This document shows, one piece after another, positions 33,047-41,418 of a stretch of DNA of 43,576 bases (position 1 is the first letter of the stretch; every line of letters begins with the position of its first letter). The translations under genes and the position numbers were made by a program. Origin of the DNA: an uncultured delta proteobacterium (lineage in GTDB: Bacteria > RBG-13-61-14 > DRUE01); NCBI GenBank assembly GCA_903930515.1, contig CAIYYW010000310.1, positions 1 to 43,576 of the forward strand. The letters run 5' to 3'. Under the pieces are notes generated by a model, which ran no database searches, was not told where the DNA came from, and was given only the letters and a program-made list of their open reading frames with translations.

Positions 33047-33562
33047 TTACTTGATCGCGCCTTTCAGGTTCGACTCGATCTTGTTGCCCTTGGCGCCGGT
33101 AAAGACCGCGGTCAGGACCGTGGCAGTGGCGGCCTTGAGGGCCTTGACCTTGGTCGCCTTGCAGTTCCCCGCGACCGGGGTCAATTTCATAATCTCGGAA
33201 TCGGCTTTCCAGGAGGCAACGCAGGCGCCGATGTCCCGGCCGTCCTTATCCAGTCCCTGAACCGAGATGGTGATTTCCTCGCCCACCTTCAACTCCAGCA
33301 TCTGGGTATCCTTGCCCGAGGTGGGAGTAGCCGCCTTATAAAAAACGGTAATCACCACATCGCCGGTAGCTTGCGAAGTCGCCGCGGCCTGCCCGGTGGT
33401 TCCACCGGCCGGTTCCGCGACCGGGGCCGGCTTGCTGGTCTTGGCCGCCGGGGTCTTTTCTTTGGCCGGCTGCTCCGCCGGTTTCTTGCATGCAGTCCCG
33501 ATCAAAATCATTGCCAGGATCGCCGCCCCCAGAATTCCCAGTCCCGATTTCTTGCCGTTCAT
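33047..33562 (-). CDS. Lipoprotein with bacterial Ig-like (Big_2-like) domain
   Basis: A 171-residue protein. A signal sequence (ILGAAILAMILIGTAC) ends in a cysteine suitable for lipidation, although glycine at -3 is a weak lipobox. A low-complexity Pro/Ala/Lys/Thr linker spans ~25-65. The last ~100 residues (LELKVGEEITISVQGLDKDG, then ASWKADSEIMKLTPVAG and KALKAATATVLTAVF) follow the Big_2-like pattern: G-E-x-I-x-I, W-x-x-D, ending in a T-A-V strand. It should be an envelope lipoprotein, matching the presence of lnt. AAGGAGG precedes the ATG by 7 nt. Function unknown. Confidence 0.75.
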   Translation of the reverse strand: MNGKKSGLGILGAAILAMILIGTACKKPAEQPAKEKTPAAKTSKPAPVAEPAGGTTGQAAATSQATGDVVITVFYKAATPTSGKDTQMLELKVGEEITISVQGLDKDGRDIGACVASWKADSEIMKLTPVAGNCKATKVKALKAATATVLTAVFTGAKGNKIESNLKGAIK

Positions 33563-33999
33563 TTCTTTTCCTCCTTCTTCTCTCAGCTTTAATTTTATTT
33601 TGACAATCGCTTCGGCCTTTGGTGCCCGATTTGATTCATCCGCCTTTTATAAGGTTATTATATTATAGCCGGGAAAAATTTAAAAGCTAATCCCATCCGC
33701 AGTTTCGGGAGCAGGGGCTGTTTGTTGGCTCGGGCGTGGTTGAGGCGGGATGCAAGAGCGGGATCGGCCAGCGGATGAAGCGATCGGGAAGGGAATGGTC
33801 GGTCCCCGGCGTAAATGTCATCATCGGCCTCCGATGCCTTTTGCTTTCTTTCAGGCCGATTTGAGGAATATTGGGGGTTGCGTTGTGCCTGAAGACCCAC
33901 TTTTATGATGTACTTTTTTTTTGACGCAGACCCCCATGCGCGCGGCCCAGGCCCGGATTCCAAATCACGACGATGCAGGTATTAACCTTTCCATCTATC
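33563..33999. other. Gene-free intergenic stretch
   Basis: No supported gene. On the minus strand a TATAAT-like AT-rich box near 33657-33672 probably serves the lipoprotein gene. The remainder (33680-33950) has only short non-coding frames without ribosome sites; it may contain decayed coding sequence, but I recognise none. Confidence 0.4.
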
Positions 34000-34027
34000 T
34001 TGTCAAATCCCGGCCCGGTGTTATCTT
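34000..34027 (+). promoter_or_regulatory. Promoter of the HAD phosphatase gene
   Basis: TTGTCA (34000-34005), a 16-nt spacer and TATCTT (34022-34027). The predicted start is at or next to the ATG at 34035, and no ribosome site is visible between them, so translation could be leaderless. Confidence 0.4.
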
Positions 34028-34034
34028 TAAGCCG

Positions 34035-34646
34035 ATGATCAAGGGGATGATATTTGATATGGACGGAACCCTGACCCGGCCCTGCATTGATCTGGGGGAG
34101 GTCCGGGAAAAGATCCGCGGACTCAACCCGGGTCTGCCCATCTATGAGCAGGCGCTCCAATGGCCGGAGCCGGAAAAGGAGCGGGCCTTGGCGATCCTTT
34201 GCGAGGCGGAGATGAATTCAGCCGCCAAAGCCGAACCGGGTCCGGGGGTTTATGACCTGATCCGAATCTTGGACCAGAGGGGCATCCGAAAGGCGATTTT
34301 CACCCGCAACAACCGGTCGGCGCTGGACCTGACTTTGTCCCGGCTCGGGTTGAGCGGCGCCTTTGATCCAATGGTCACTCGGGACCTGGGGCTTAAGCTC
34401 AAGCCCGATCCCGATCCGGTTTTTTATATTTTAAAACAGTGGCGGTTGGCCCCGGAACAGGCGCTGGTGGTCGGGGATTTCCATTTTGATCTGATGGCCG
34501 GGAAGGCCGCGGGATGCCCGACGGTTTTTTTGTCTCAACTAGAGAATTGCCCCCGGCCGGAGAAGGCCGACTATCTGATCCGGCGCCTGGATCAGGTGAT
34601 CGGGATAATGGAGGAGTTGGATGAAGCCGGACCCGATCAAGGCTGA
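34035..34646 (+). CDS. HAD-superfamily phosphatase
   Basis: A 203-residue HAD IA-type hydrolase. Motif I IFDMDGTLT holds the nucleophile and acid aspartates, motif II is IFTRNN (threonine in place), motif III the lysine in LKLKPDPDPVFYIL, and motif IV VVGDFHFDLMAGKAAG. The small helical cap lies between motifs I and II. It most resembles phosphoglycolate/nucleotide phosphatases but the substrate is not readable. The start at 34035 gives MIKGMIFDMDG; the frame extends to 33921 without support. It overlaps the next gene by 26 nt. Confidence 0.88.
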   Translation: MIKGMIFDMDGTLTRPCIDLGEVREKIRGLNPGLPIYEQALQWPEPEKERALAILCEAEMNSAAKAEPGPGVYDLIRILDQRGIRKAIFTRNNRSALDLTLSRLGLSGAFDPMVTRDLGLKLKPDPDPVFYILKQWRLAPEQALVVGDFHFDLMAGKAAGCPTVFLSQLENCPRPEKADYLIRRLDQVIGIMEELDEAGPDQG

Positions 34647-35361
34647 ACTCAAGTCAACCTTCCATCGAATCCGAGACGGATTCCTCCTCGCCGGGATCGG
34701 GTTGATCCTCGCCTCCCCCCATATTTACGACCAGGCATATTCCCTGGCGCCCCGGATGTTCACCCGGCCGGCCACGCCGGAAACAATGAAACTGTTCCTG
34801 CTCGGGCTGTTGATTCTCTATTTCTTCTCCCTGTTCCTGTTCATCCTGATCGGGATGCTGGCAAATAAACGGGCCGGCCTGGCCCCGTTCTCCTACCCGG
34901 GCTGGGGAAAAATTCTTCTCTCGCTGGCCCTGGGAATATTATTGATCCCGGTGAGTTACCTCCTTTATGACCACCTGGCCCTGGCCTTGATCCCCGAAGT
35001 CTATCCCCGGAAATTGTTTGTCGCCCTGATCTATCCCATCTCCGCATCCTTTCCCCAGGAACTCGCCACCCGTTTCGCCCTGCTCAGTCTGGCGGTCTGG
35101 ATTCTGGGAAAGAGTAAGCGGAAAAAAATCCTGGCCAACTTCCTGACCTCCCTGCTCCTGGCCGCTTTTGCCTGGGTGGATTTCTATCGCCTGGCGGGGG
35201 TCAGCCTGACCGGGATGGAAATCATCCTGTTCTGGACCGGGGTGGTGGTACTGAATATGGTCGCGGGAGCGCTTTATCTCAAAAACGGTTTTTGGTCCAG
35301 CCTGGCCTTTAAATTCGGGTTGATGCTCAAATTCCCCCTGTTCTTTTTACTCTTCTTTTAA
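34621..35361 (+). CDS. CPBP/CAAX-protease-like membrane protein, catalytic motifs eroded
   Basis: A 246-residue protein with about seven helices. The segment SASFPQELATRFALLSLAVW lies where CPBP proteases have EExxxR, here QELATR. The end (VLNMVAGALYLKNGFWSSLA then FKFGLML) matches the G.LY.+.G.....I..H...N helix of that family but has no histidine. With the first glutamate and the histidine ligands missing it is unlikely to be an active metalloprotease. Its start lies inside the HAD gene (26-nt overlap). The assignment is by pattern only. Confidence 0.6.
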   Translation: MKPDPIKAELKSTFHRIRDGFLLAGIGLILASPHIYDQAYSLAPRMFTRPATPETMKLFLLGLLILYFFSLFLFILIGMLANKRAGLAPFSYPGWGKILLSLALGILLIPVSYLLYDHLALALIPEVYPRKLFVALIYPISASFPQELATRFALLSLAVWILGKSKRKKILANFLTSLLLAAFAWVDFYRLAGVSLTGMEIILFWTGVVVLNMVAGALYLKNGFWSSLAFKFGLMLKFPLFFLLFF

Positions 35362-35391
35362 TCCGGGGTTTGAGAGGCGGATAGGCTGATC

Positions 35392-35417
35392 GCCGGAAGA
35401 CAACAGTGTCTGCCGGC
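35392..35417. repeat. Hairpin repeat type A between converging genes
   Basis: Reverse strand reads GCCGG-C-AGACA-CTGT-TGTCT-T-CCGGC: arms of 5+5 bp with one mismatch. It lies in the 89-nt gap where the CPBP-like gene and proS converge, so it may also end transcription. Confidence 0.65.
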
Positions 35418-35450
35418 CAAGGTCGCGGCCCACCGACCGGCAGGTTGAGA

Positions 35451-37208
35451 TCAGAGCTTGGAAGCCTGGGTTGCGATCCGGTCGGTTTTTTGGGAAATGG
35501 CCTCGAGCTGAGCCAGGATCAGTTCCTTGGCGGCCATAGCCGCTTTTGAGATCAAGACCAATTCTTTTTTATCCTGGTTGCGGAGTTTGAATTCCACCGA
35601 ATCCTTGGCCAGGGTTTTATCTCCGACCAAAATCCGGAGCGGGATCCCGATCAAATCCGCATCCTTGAATTTCACCCCCGGGCTTTCCTCCCGGTCGTCC
35701 AAAAGCACTTCCAATCCCAGCTTTTCCAGCTCCGCGGCCAGATCGTCCGTGACCTTTCTCAATCGTTCGTCCTTATAATTGATAGGCAACAGATAGATCT
35801 GGAACGGGGCGATGCTTAAGGGCCAGATGATCCCGCTCGGGTCGTGGTTCTGCTCAATGGAGGCGGCCACGGTCCGGCTGGTGCCGATCCCGTAACAGCC
35901 CATTATGAAGAATTGTTCCTTGCCGTTCTGGTCCAGGAAGGTCGCGTTCATCGGTTTGGAATATTTCAGCCCGAGCTTGAAGATGTGTCCGACTTCAATG
36001 CCTTTATGGAAATGATACTCGGACCCGCAGCGGTTGCAAAAATCTCCCGGGACCACGACTCGGAGGTCGGCGATTTTGGCGGCCTGGAAATCGCGGGTTA
36101 AGTTGGTATTGAGCAAATGATAGTCCGGCTCGTTCGCGCCGGTGATGAAATTTTTCAAGAGCGCCACTTCCTGGTCCAGATAGATCGGGATTTTCAGCCC
36201 GACCGGTCCGGAGAAGCCGAGCGGGCCTTTGGTCAATTCCTGGATCCGTTCGGGAGTGGCCATTTCCAGCCGGTCGGCGTTGATCAGTCCCTGGAGCTTG
36301 TTGGGGTTGAGTTCGCGGTCTCCGCGCACCATCGCCGCGACCGGTCCTTTATCGCTCTCAAAGATCAGGGTCTTGACCAGGTTCGCCGGAGCCAGTTTCA
36401 AAAAGGCGCAGACTTCCTCTACCGTTCTCCGCCCGGGGGTATGAACTTTTTCCAAAACCTGTTCCGGGTCGGTCTCCGGTTTCGCCGCGGTTTTCACTTC
36501 CGCTTTTTCCAGGTTGGCCGCGTAACCGCATTTGGGACAGACCGCCAGCGTGTCCTCGCCGGTGTCGGCCAGGACCATAAACTCGTGGCTGAATTTACCT
36601 CCGATCGGGCCGGTCACGGCCTCCACCGCCCGGAACTCGAGACCGCACCTGGCAAAGATGCGCGAATACGCCGCATACATCCCCTGGTAACTCTTCTCCG
36701 CGCCGGGCTCGTCCGCGTCAAAGCTGTACGCATCCTTCATCCCGAACTCCCGGCCGCGCATCAGCCCGAACCGGGGCCGGATCTCGTCGCGGAACTTGTC
36801 CTGGATTTGGTAGAGGTTGACCGGAAGCTGACGCCAGCTCCGGAGCTGGCCCCGCACCAAATCCACGATCACTTCCTCGTGGGTCGGGCCCAGGCAGCTT
36901 TCGTGCTCGTGCCGGTCCTGGAACCGGAGCAATTCTTTCCCATACGCCTCCCAGCGGCCGGATTCTTTCCACAACTCGGACGGTTGAACCATCGGCAAAA
37001 AAACTTCCTGGGCGCCGGCCCGGTTCATCTCCTCCCGGATGATCTCCTCCACCTTGCGGAGCGCGCGCAACCCGAACGGGAGCCAGTTGTAAATGCCGGC
37101 CGCGAGCTTCTTGACCATTCCGGCCCGGAGCATCAGTTGGTGCGAGATCACCTCGGCTTCCGCCGGGCTTTCCCGGTAAGTGGGCAAATAATACCTGCTT
37201 AATTTCAT
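35451..37208 (-). CDS. proS: Prolyl-tRNA synthetase, bacterial type
   Basis: A 585-residue class II synthetase. The N-terminal catalytic part has LMLRAGMVKKLAAGIYNWLP and CLGPTHEEVIVDLVRGQLRS (motif 2 region). A YbaK-type editing insertion lies at ~225-400 (TVEEVCAFLKLAPANLVKTL ... FITGANEPDYHLLN). The C-terminal anticodon domain has SIAPFQIYLLPINYKDERLR. This is the long bacterial form, with the insertion that removes misactivated alanine. It is the last gene in a minus-strand series from 43330. Confidence 0.97.
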   Translation of the reverse strand: MKLSRYYLPTYRESPAEAEVISHQLMLRAGMVKKLAAGIYNWLPFGLRALRKVEEIIREEMNRAGAQEVFLPMVQPSELWKESGRWEAYGKELLRFQDRHEHESCLGPTHEEVIVDLVRGQLRSWRQLPVNLYQIQDKFRDEIRPRFGLMRGREFGMKDAYSFDADEPGAEKSYQGMYAAYSRIFARCGLEFRAVEAVTGPIGGKFSHEFMVLADTGEDTLAVCPKCGYAANLEKAEVKTAAKPETDPEQVLEKVHTPGRRTVEEVCAFLKLAPANLVKTLIFESDKGPVAAMVRGDRELNPNKLQGLINADRLEMATPERIQELTKGPLGFSGPVGLKIPIYLDQEVALLKNFITGANEPDYHLLNTNLTRDFQAAKIADLRVVVPGDFCNRCGSEYHFHKGIEVGHIFKLGLKYSKPMNATFLDQNGKEQFFIMGCYGIGTSRTVAASIEQNHDPSGIIWPLSIAPFQIYLLPINYKDERLRKVTDDLAAELEKLGLEVLLDDREESPGVKFKDADLIGIPLRILVGDKTLAKDSVEFKLRNQDKKELVLISKAAMAAKELILAQLEAISQKTDRIATQASKL

Positions 37209-37282
37209 TTTTAAACCTTTCCCGACTTTTGCCGGATTTTAAATAAAAGCGGACCGGCGGTCAAATCATCAGCGGAACCAAA

Positions 37283-37879
37283 TCAGCCCGGCAGTTTTTT
37301 TCGCATCAGCATCCGGTAACCGGAGAAGCCCTGTTTTTGCCAGAATTCAACCCCGGCCCGGTTCTCGCTCAGGACCTGGAGATAAACCAGCTCAATCTGA
37401 TTTTCCCCGAACCAGTTCAGCGCCTGCCGGACCAGTTCCGAGCCTGCGCCCGCCTTCCGGTTTTGCTCTTCCACGAACAGGTCCGCGATGTATCCCGTCC
37501 GCTGAGGCTTGAAAATGGACGGGGGTGCCAAAGGCGGCTCCAATCGGGCCAGGAGGGAACCGAGTATTTTCCGCGCCACCCGGCGAGGACCGAGCCGTTC
37601 AAGCAGGGTATTCCTGGAGGGGGATTGCAGCCGCTTGATCCCGGTTCCGGAATAAATGTTCAGCCGGATGAACCCGATGGCCGACTCGCCGCGCAGGGCG
37701 AGCAGGATTTTATTGTTGCCCGCGGAAAGGAAACCCCTGACCAGTTTTTCAAAATCGGCCTCGGGAAAAATTTCCGCGAGCCGGTCGTAAGCCATCTGGC
37801 CGCGCATCAGCAGCTCGAACAATCCGGACAGGGCCGGGAGGTCGTCCAGGGTTGCCGGCCGGATTTTGGTTTCGGGCAT
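37283..37879 (-). CDS. GNAT-family N-acetyltransferase
   Basis: A 198-residue acetyltransferase fold: IRPATLDDLPALSGLFELLM at the N-terminus, IGFIRLNIYSG (strand 4), YIADLFVEEQNRKAGAGSEL (acetyl-CoA loop, R/Q-x-x-G-x-G/A in the form RKAGAGSE), and ENRAGVEFWQKQGFSGY at the end. The substrate is unknown. It starts 2 nt before proS-side spacing rules apply to its upstream neighbour (stop at 37882) and precedes proS by 74 nt. Confidence 0.85.
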   Translation of the reverse strand: MPETKIRPATLDDLPALSGLFELLMRGQMAYDRLAEIFPEADFEKLVRGFLSAGNNKILLALRGESAIGFIRLNIYSGTGIKRLQSPSRNTLLERLGPRRVARKILGSLLARLEPPLAPPSIFKPQRTGYIADLFVEEQNRKAGAGSELVRQALNWFGENQIELVYLQVLSENRAGVEFWQKQGFSGYRMLMRKKLPG

Positions 37880-37881
37880 TT

Positions 37882-39186
37882 TTATTTTCCGGAGGCTTTA
37901 GGTTTTTTTTCGATTTCCTTTTTGAGCGCGTTGATCCCGACCAGGGCCTGGCATCCGAGCAGGGCGTGCTCTAGGGTGGGCTCGGTCTTGACCGCGTAAC
38001 TCAGGATCCAGCCCATTTTTCTGAGATCCGCGGTTGACCCGTTGAAGAACAGGGTCTTGCCGTCACTGGCAATCAGCCTGGAAAATCCCTGGGCCGGTTG
38101 GGCGCCTTCCTGGAAGGTTTCGCAGGTGACATAATCCGGTTTTTTCAGGATACATTCAGTGTCATACTTGAAACTGTAATCAAAGATCGCCAGGTCCATG
38201 CCGATTTCCCAATGGTATTTCGGGCCTTTCGCGCCCATCCCCAGGGAATCCACCTTTTGCGCCCCGGGCATGAATTCCGGGTACTTGAGGTAGTCCGTGA
38301 TCACCGACCAGACCCGGTCGCGGGCCGCGGAAGTAATGGCGCCGGCCGTGACATAAACCGTGGGGCCGTCTTCCAGCACCAGGATTTTTCCGCGCTCCAG
38401 GAATTTCTGCATGCTGTCCGGGTCCTGCGACAGTATCTCAAAAACCGGCTTGCCCTTTTTGGGCGCGACCAGTTTTCCGCCCGATGCTTTGTATCTCTTT
38501 TCGGCCTCGAATTTGGTGGCGCGGGTGACCATTACCGCGGTGCTGACATTGGTCATCATTTCCACCAGCGGGGCGCGGGTAAAAATCATCTTCAAAAACT
38601 TGCTCCTCGGCTCGGAATAGACCGAGTAGAAAGCCATGGTCCGGCCGTCCTCGGTCGGGATCAATTCCCAGAAGCCCACATTGATATTGAACTCTCCCCA
38701 CGAGTGCGCCCAGTCGGTCCGGTAGGGAGGCCGATCGTAATGGTACACGCCGTAATCCATAGTGTATTTGATGAAGGCCATCTTGACATTGATGTGGAAG
38801 GTCACATCGTGAAGGTTTTCGCCGACCTTTTTGGACTCGGCGCCGCCGGTCATGGGCACGAACTGGTTGTAATGCTCAAAATCGGAAAGGGTGGCGAAGA
38901 CCACCTCGGCCGGAGCGTTGACCATAATCCCGGCCGCGCTCATCCAAGGGACCACCGGCGGTTTGTCATAAAAAACAATCACCTGCCCCCGGTCCAGAAG
39001 GTTTTCCAGCAATCCCTTGTTGGCGCCCTCGGGCAAAATATGCTGGTTGTAGGTGATCCTCATCATCCGTTTGATTTCATCTTCGTTCTTCGGGACCGGC
39101 ACCCGGCCTTCCTGCGCTTGCAGCCGAAGGCTGAGGAAAAAAACGCCCAAAATCAAAAACCATTTGTTTCTGAAAAGGCTGCTCAT
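37882..39186 (-). CDS. Exported double START/SRPBCC-domain protein, copy 2
   Basis: A 434-residue protein with a signal peptide (FLILGVFFLSLRLQAQ). It carries two START-like/SRPBCC segments: one at ~65-225 (GIMVNAPAEVVFATLSDFEH ... QFVPMTGG) and a second at ~280-420 (VTAGAITSAARDRVWSVITD ... EFMPGAQKV). These folds bind lipids or other hydrophobic ligands. It is a clear paralogue of the gene upstream at 39218-40534 (shared GQVI.FYD, NVSTA.M, EPTLE.A). AGGAGA lies about 6 nt before the ATG. Likely periplasmic; ligand unknown. Confidence 0.78.
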   Translation of the reverse strand: MSSLFRNKWFLILGVFFLSLRLQAQEGRVPVPKNEDEIKRMMRITYNQHILPEGANKGLLENLLDRGQVIVFYDKPPVVPWMSAAGIMVNAPAEVVFATLSDFEHYNQFVPMTGGAESKKVGENLHDVTFHINVKMAFIKYTMDYGVYHYDRPPYRTDWAHSWGEFNINVGFWELIPTEDGRTMAFYSVYSEPRSKFLKMIFTRAPLVEMMTNVSTAVMVTRATKFEAEKRYKASGGKLVAPKKGKPVFEILSQDPDSMQKFLERGKILVLEDGPTVYVTAGAITSAARDRVWSVITDYLKYPEFMPGAQKVDSLGMGAKGPKYHWEIGMDLAIFDYSFKYDTECILKKPDYVTCETFQEGAQPAQGFSRLIASDGKTLFFNGSTADLRKMGWILSYAVKTEPTLEHALLGCQALVGINALKKEIEKKPKASGK

Positions 39187-39217
39187 AATTTCTCCTGTTT
39201 TTTCCGGTTAGTATCGC

Positions 39218-40534
39218 TCACTTTTTCTCAATTTTATCCTTGATGGAATTTAACACCAAAACGCCTTGGCTGGCAAGGCTGGCGTATTCCAGGGTCGGCT
39301 CCACCGAAAGCGCGTATTTGGGGATGCGGCCGATTGAGCGGAGGTCCGTGGTGGTTCCGTTGAAGACGATGGTTTTATTCTCAAGCGGGATCAGCTTCCA
39401 GAACCCCGGCGCCGGGCCGCAACAGGGCCGGTCAATCTGCCAGCTTACCAGGCCGGGCGGCGAGAACCGGTATTGCCATTGCGGGCTTTGCGAGAACTTG
39501 AACCCGGCCAAATCAAATTCCAGGTCCCACCGATAGGTCTCCCCGTTTTTTCCCGCGCCCAAATATTTCACACCTTTCACCCCCGGCATAAACTGCGGGT
39601 AATTTTTAAAATCCGTGATTTTACGAAAGGCGTCCTGGATTCCGGAATTGAGCAGGGTCCCGGCCACCAGGTAAACCGTGGGACCGGGAACCAGGAGCAA
39701 GAGCTTGCCGCGCTCCAAAAAAAGCGCCAGCGTTTTTGGGTCGCTGGTGAGAACTTTTTCCATCCCCGGCCAGTCCAGGGGTTTCGCCGGAACCGGCTTC
39801 AATCCCTGTCGCTTCTCGGCCTCCGCTTTCATCGCCTGCACGATCATCGTGGCCGTGCTGACATTGGTCATCATCTCCAGCGTGGGCTCGCGGGAATAGA
39901 TCATTTTCAAAAACCGGCTGCTCGGTTCGGAATAAATGGAATAAAAGGCCATCGTGCTTTTCTGGTCCGCGCTCGGGATCAGCTCCCAGAAGCCCACGCA
40001 CCGGTCAAACTCCCCCCAGGCCAAAGTCCAGTCCAGCCGATGCGGCGGCTGGCGATATGAATACAACCCGTAATCCATCCGGTAGTTAATGAACGCCAGC
40101 TTGACCTTGAGATGCAAGTCCTCCTGATAGACATTCTCAAATAATTTGTGGTCGTCAATCCCATCGGTCATCGGCACATATTCCGGATAGCGGGGATGGT
40201 CCATAATCACTTGATAAACCTTTTCCATCGGAGCCCGGATCAAAATCCCGGCCACACTCATCCAGGGAATTTCCTTCGGATGATCGTAAAACATAATCAC
40301 CTGGCCCATCAGAAGCATCTTCTCCAGCAAAACCGGGTCCGCGCCTTCCGGAAGCGCGCGCTCGGACAGGGTCACCCGCATCATCTTCTCCGCTTCCGCA
40401 AGATTCCCGGGCCGCGGGATTTGATTGAGGGAGATGGCGATTCCCGGGCCGAGCAATCCGATCAGCCCGGAAAATAAAATAAAGATGAAGGCTCTGACTC
40501 TACTCCAGTCCCATATCTTTAATCGCTTTGACAA
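39218..40534 (-). CDS. Exported double START/SRPBCC-domain protein, copy 1
   Basis: A 438-residue protein with a hydrophobic signal segment (FIFILFSGLIGLLGPGIAIS). Domain one (~75-235) has AGILIRAPMEKVYQVIMDHP and YVPMTDGI; domain two (~285-420) has VAGTLLNSGIQDAFRKITDF and QFMPGVKGV. Each start of a domain follows the same GQVIMFYD or GKLLLLVPG lead-in strand. It overlaps the upstream PIG-L gene by 35 nt and is followed 31 nt later by its paralogue. A pair of such proteins next to each other suggests exported carriers of related lipophilic ligands; this is inference. Confidence 0.78.
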   Translation of the reverse strand: MSKRLKIWDWSRVRAFIFILFSGLIGLLGPGIAISLNQIPRPGNLAEAEKMMRVTLSERALPEGADPVLLEKMLLMGQVIMFYDHPKEIPWMSVAGILIRAPMEKVYQVIMDHPRYPEYVPMTDGIDDHKLFENVYQEDLHLKVKLAFINYRMDYGLYSYRQPPHRLDWTLAWGEFDRCVGFWELIPSADQKSTMAFYSIYSEPSSRFLKMIYSREPTLEMMTNVSTATMIVQAMKAEAEKRQGLKPVPAKPLDWPGMEKVLTSDPKTLALFLERGKLLLLVPGPTVYLVAGTLLNSGIQDAFRKITDFKNYPQFMPGVKGVKYLGAGKNGETYRWDLEFDLAGFKFSQSPQWQYRFSPPGLVSWQIDRPCCGPAPGFWKLIPLENKTIVFNGTTTDLRSIGRIPKYALSVEPTLEYASLASQGVLVLNSIKDKIEKK

Positions 40535-41357
40535 TTTCTCCGCCGGCCAGCTCGTATCTAAAGGCCTCCGCGAATTGGTATCCGGCCTTCTTGCCGATCT
40601 CTCCGCAATACATTTTCACCATCAGGTCAATCACTCCCCGGTAATTGTTCCGGTCCAGGCTGGCGGTGGTTTTGGGGGCCACCTTATTGGCCTGGAGGGC
40701 CAGCTTCATTTCGTCAATGGTCAGCTTCATCTGGCTGTCGTGGGCGCAGAGCGCCTCAATTTTTTGGTCAATGAAATTGCTGATGTCAATAATGGTGTCG
40801 GCGTGGACATTGGCCTTGGCGAAATAATATACCTCCGCAACCAGGTGCGGCTTCAATCCCTTTTTGAAATGCTCGGGATAAAATTTCGGGTTCTGGGAAA
40901 AGCCGATTGCCTCAACTGCGGCCTGAGCCACCATCTGATGGTCCGGGTGCGGCTCGAACGGGGCCCAGGGATCAAAGGTGAAAACGATCCGGGGCTTGTA
41001 GGTCCGGATCAGCTTGATAAATTTCTCCCGCAGATGGTTGAGCCGGTAGTCGCGGAGCATCCCGTCCGGGTATCGCAAAAAAATCACATCCTTCTTGCCC
41101 AGAATTTTCCCCGCCGCCAAAGCCTCGGCCTCGCTGTCCTTGATCAGTTGTTTGGCGGGAAGGTCAAAGCTGCCCCGCTGATTATCCGTGGCGATCACCT
41201 CAAAAATCTCCCAGCCCTCGCCGGCGAATTTGGCCACCGTGCCCCCGGCCAGAAATTCGGTGTCGTCCGCATGCGCGACCAGGAGCAGAATTACTTTATC
41301 AGTGGCCGGCATATATTTTTTCGGCTCGGCTTTTTTCCGGCTTTTTCTTCCCGCCAT
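40500..41357 (-). CDS. PIG-L/LmbE-family deacetylase
   Basis: A 285-residue zinc-dependent N-deacetylase. The zinc motif is AHADDTEFLAGGTVAKF, with A in place of the usual P in AHPDD, and the third ligand sits in FEPHPDHQMVAQAAVEA. IVFTFDPWAP is the central strand. The N-terminal 20 residues are lysine/arginine-rich. Members cleave N-acetyl groups from GlcNAc-linked lipids or bacillithiol/mycothiol precursors. It is followed by START-domain genes and preceded by a TIM-barrel isomerase, which fits a sugar or glycolipid pathway. The substrate is not determined. Confidence 0.9.
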   Translation of the reverse strand: MAGRKSRKKAEPKKYMPATDKVILLLVAHADDTEFLAGGTVAKFAGEGWEIFEVIATDNQRGSFDLPAKQLIKDSEAEALAAGKILGKKDVIFLRYPDGMLRDYRLNHLREKFIKLIRTYKPRIVFTFDPWAPFEPHPDHQMVAQAAVEAIGFSQNPKFYPEHFKKGLKPHLVAEVYYFAKANVHADTIIDISNFIDQKIEALCAHDSQMKLTIDEMKLALQANKVAPKTTASLDRNNYRGVIDLMVKMYCGEIGKKAGYQFAEAFRYELAGGEIVKAIKDMGLE

Positions 41358-41379
41358 TTTTCCCTTCTTCTTCGTGGCG

Positions 41380-41415
41380 CGTCCCGCGTATTCCGCGGGA
41401 TTGTCTGCGTCCGCA
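41380..41415. repeat. Degenerate hairpin repeat
   Basis: TTCGTGGCGC is shared with the copy at 43461, followed by TCCCGCG-TATTC-CGCGGGA and a separate CTGCGTCCGCAG palindrome. It occupies most of the 61-nt gap between two minus-strand genes. Confidence 0.5.
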
Positions 41416-41418
41416 GTT

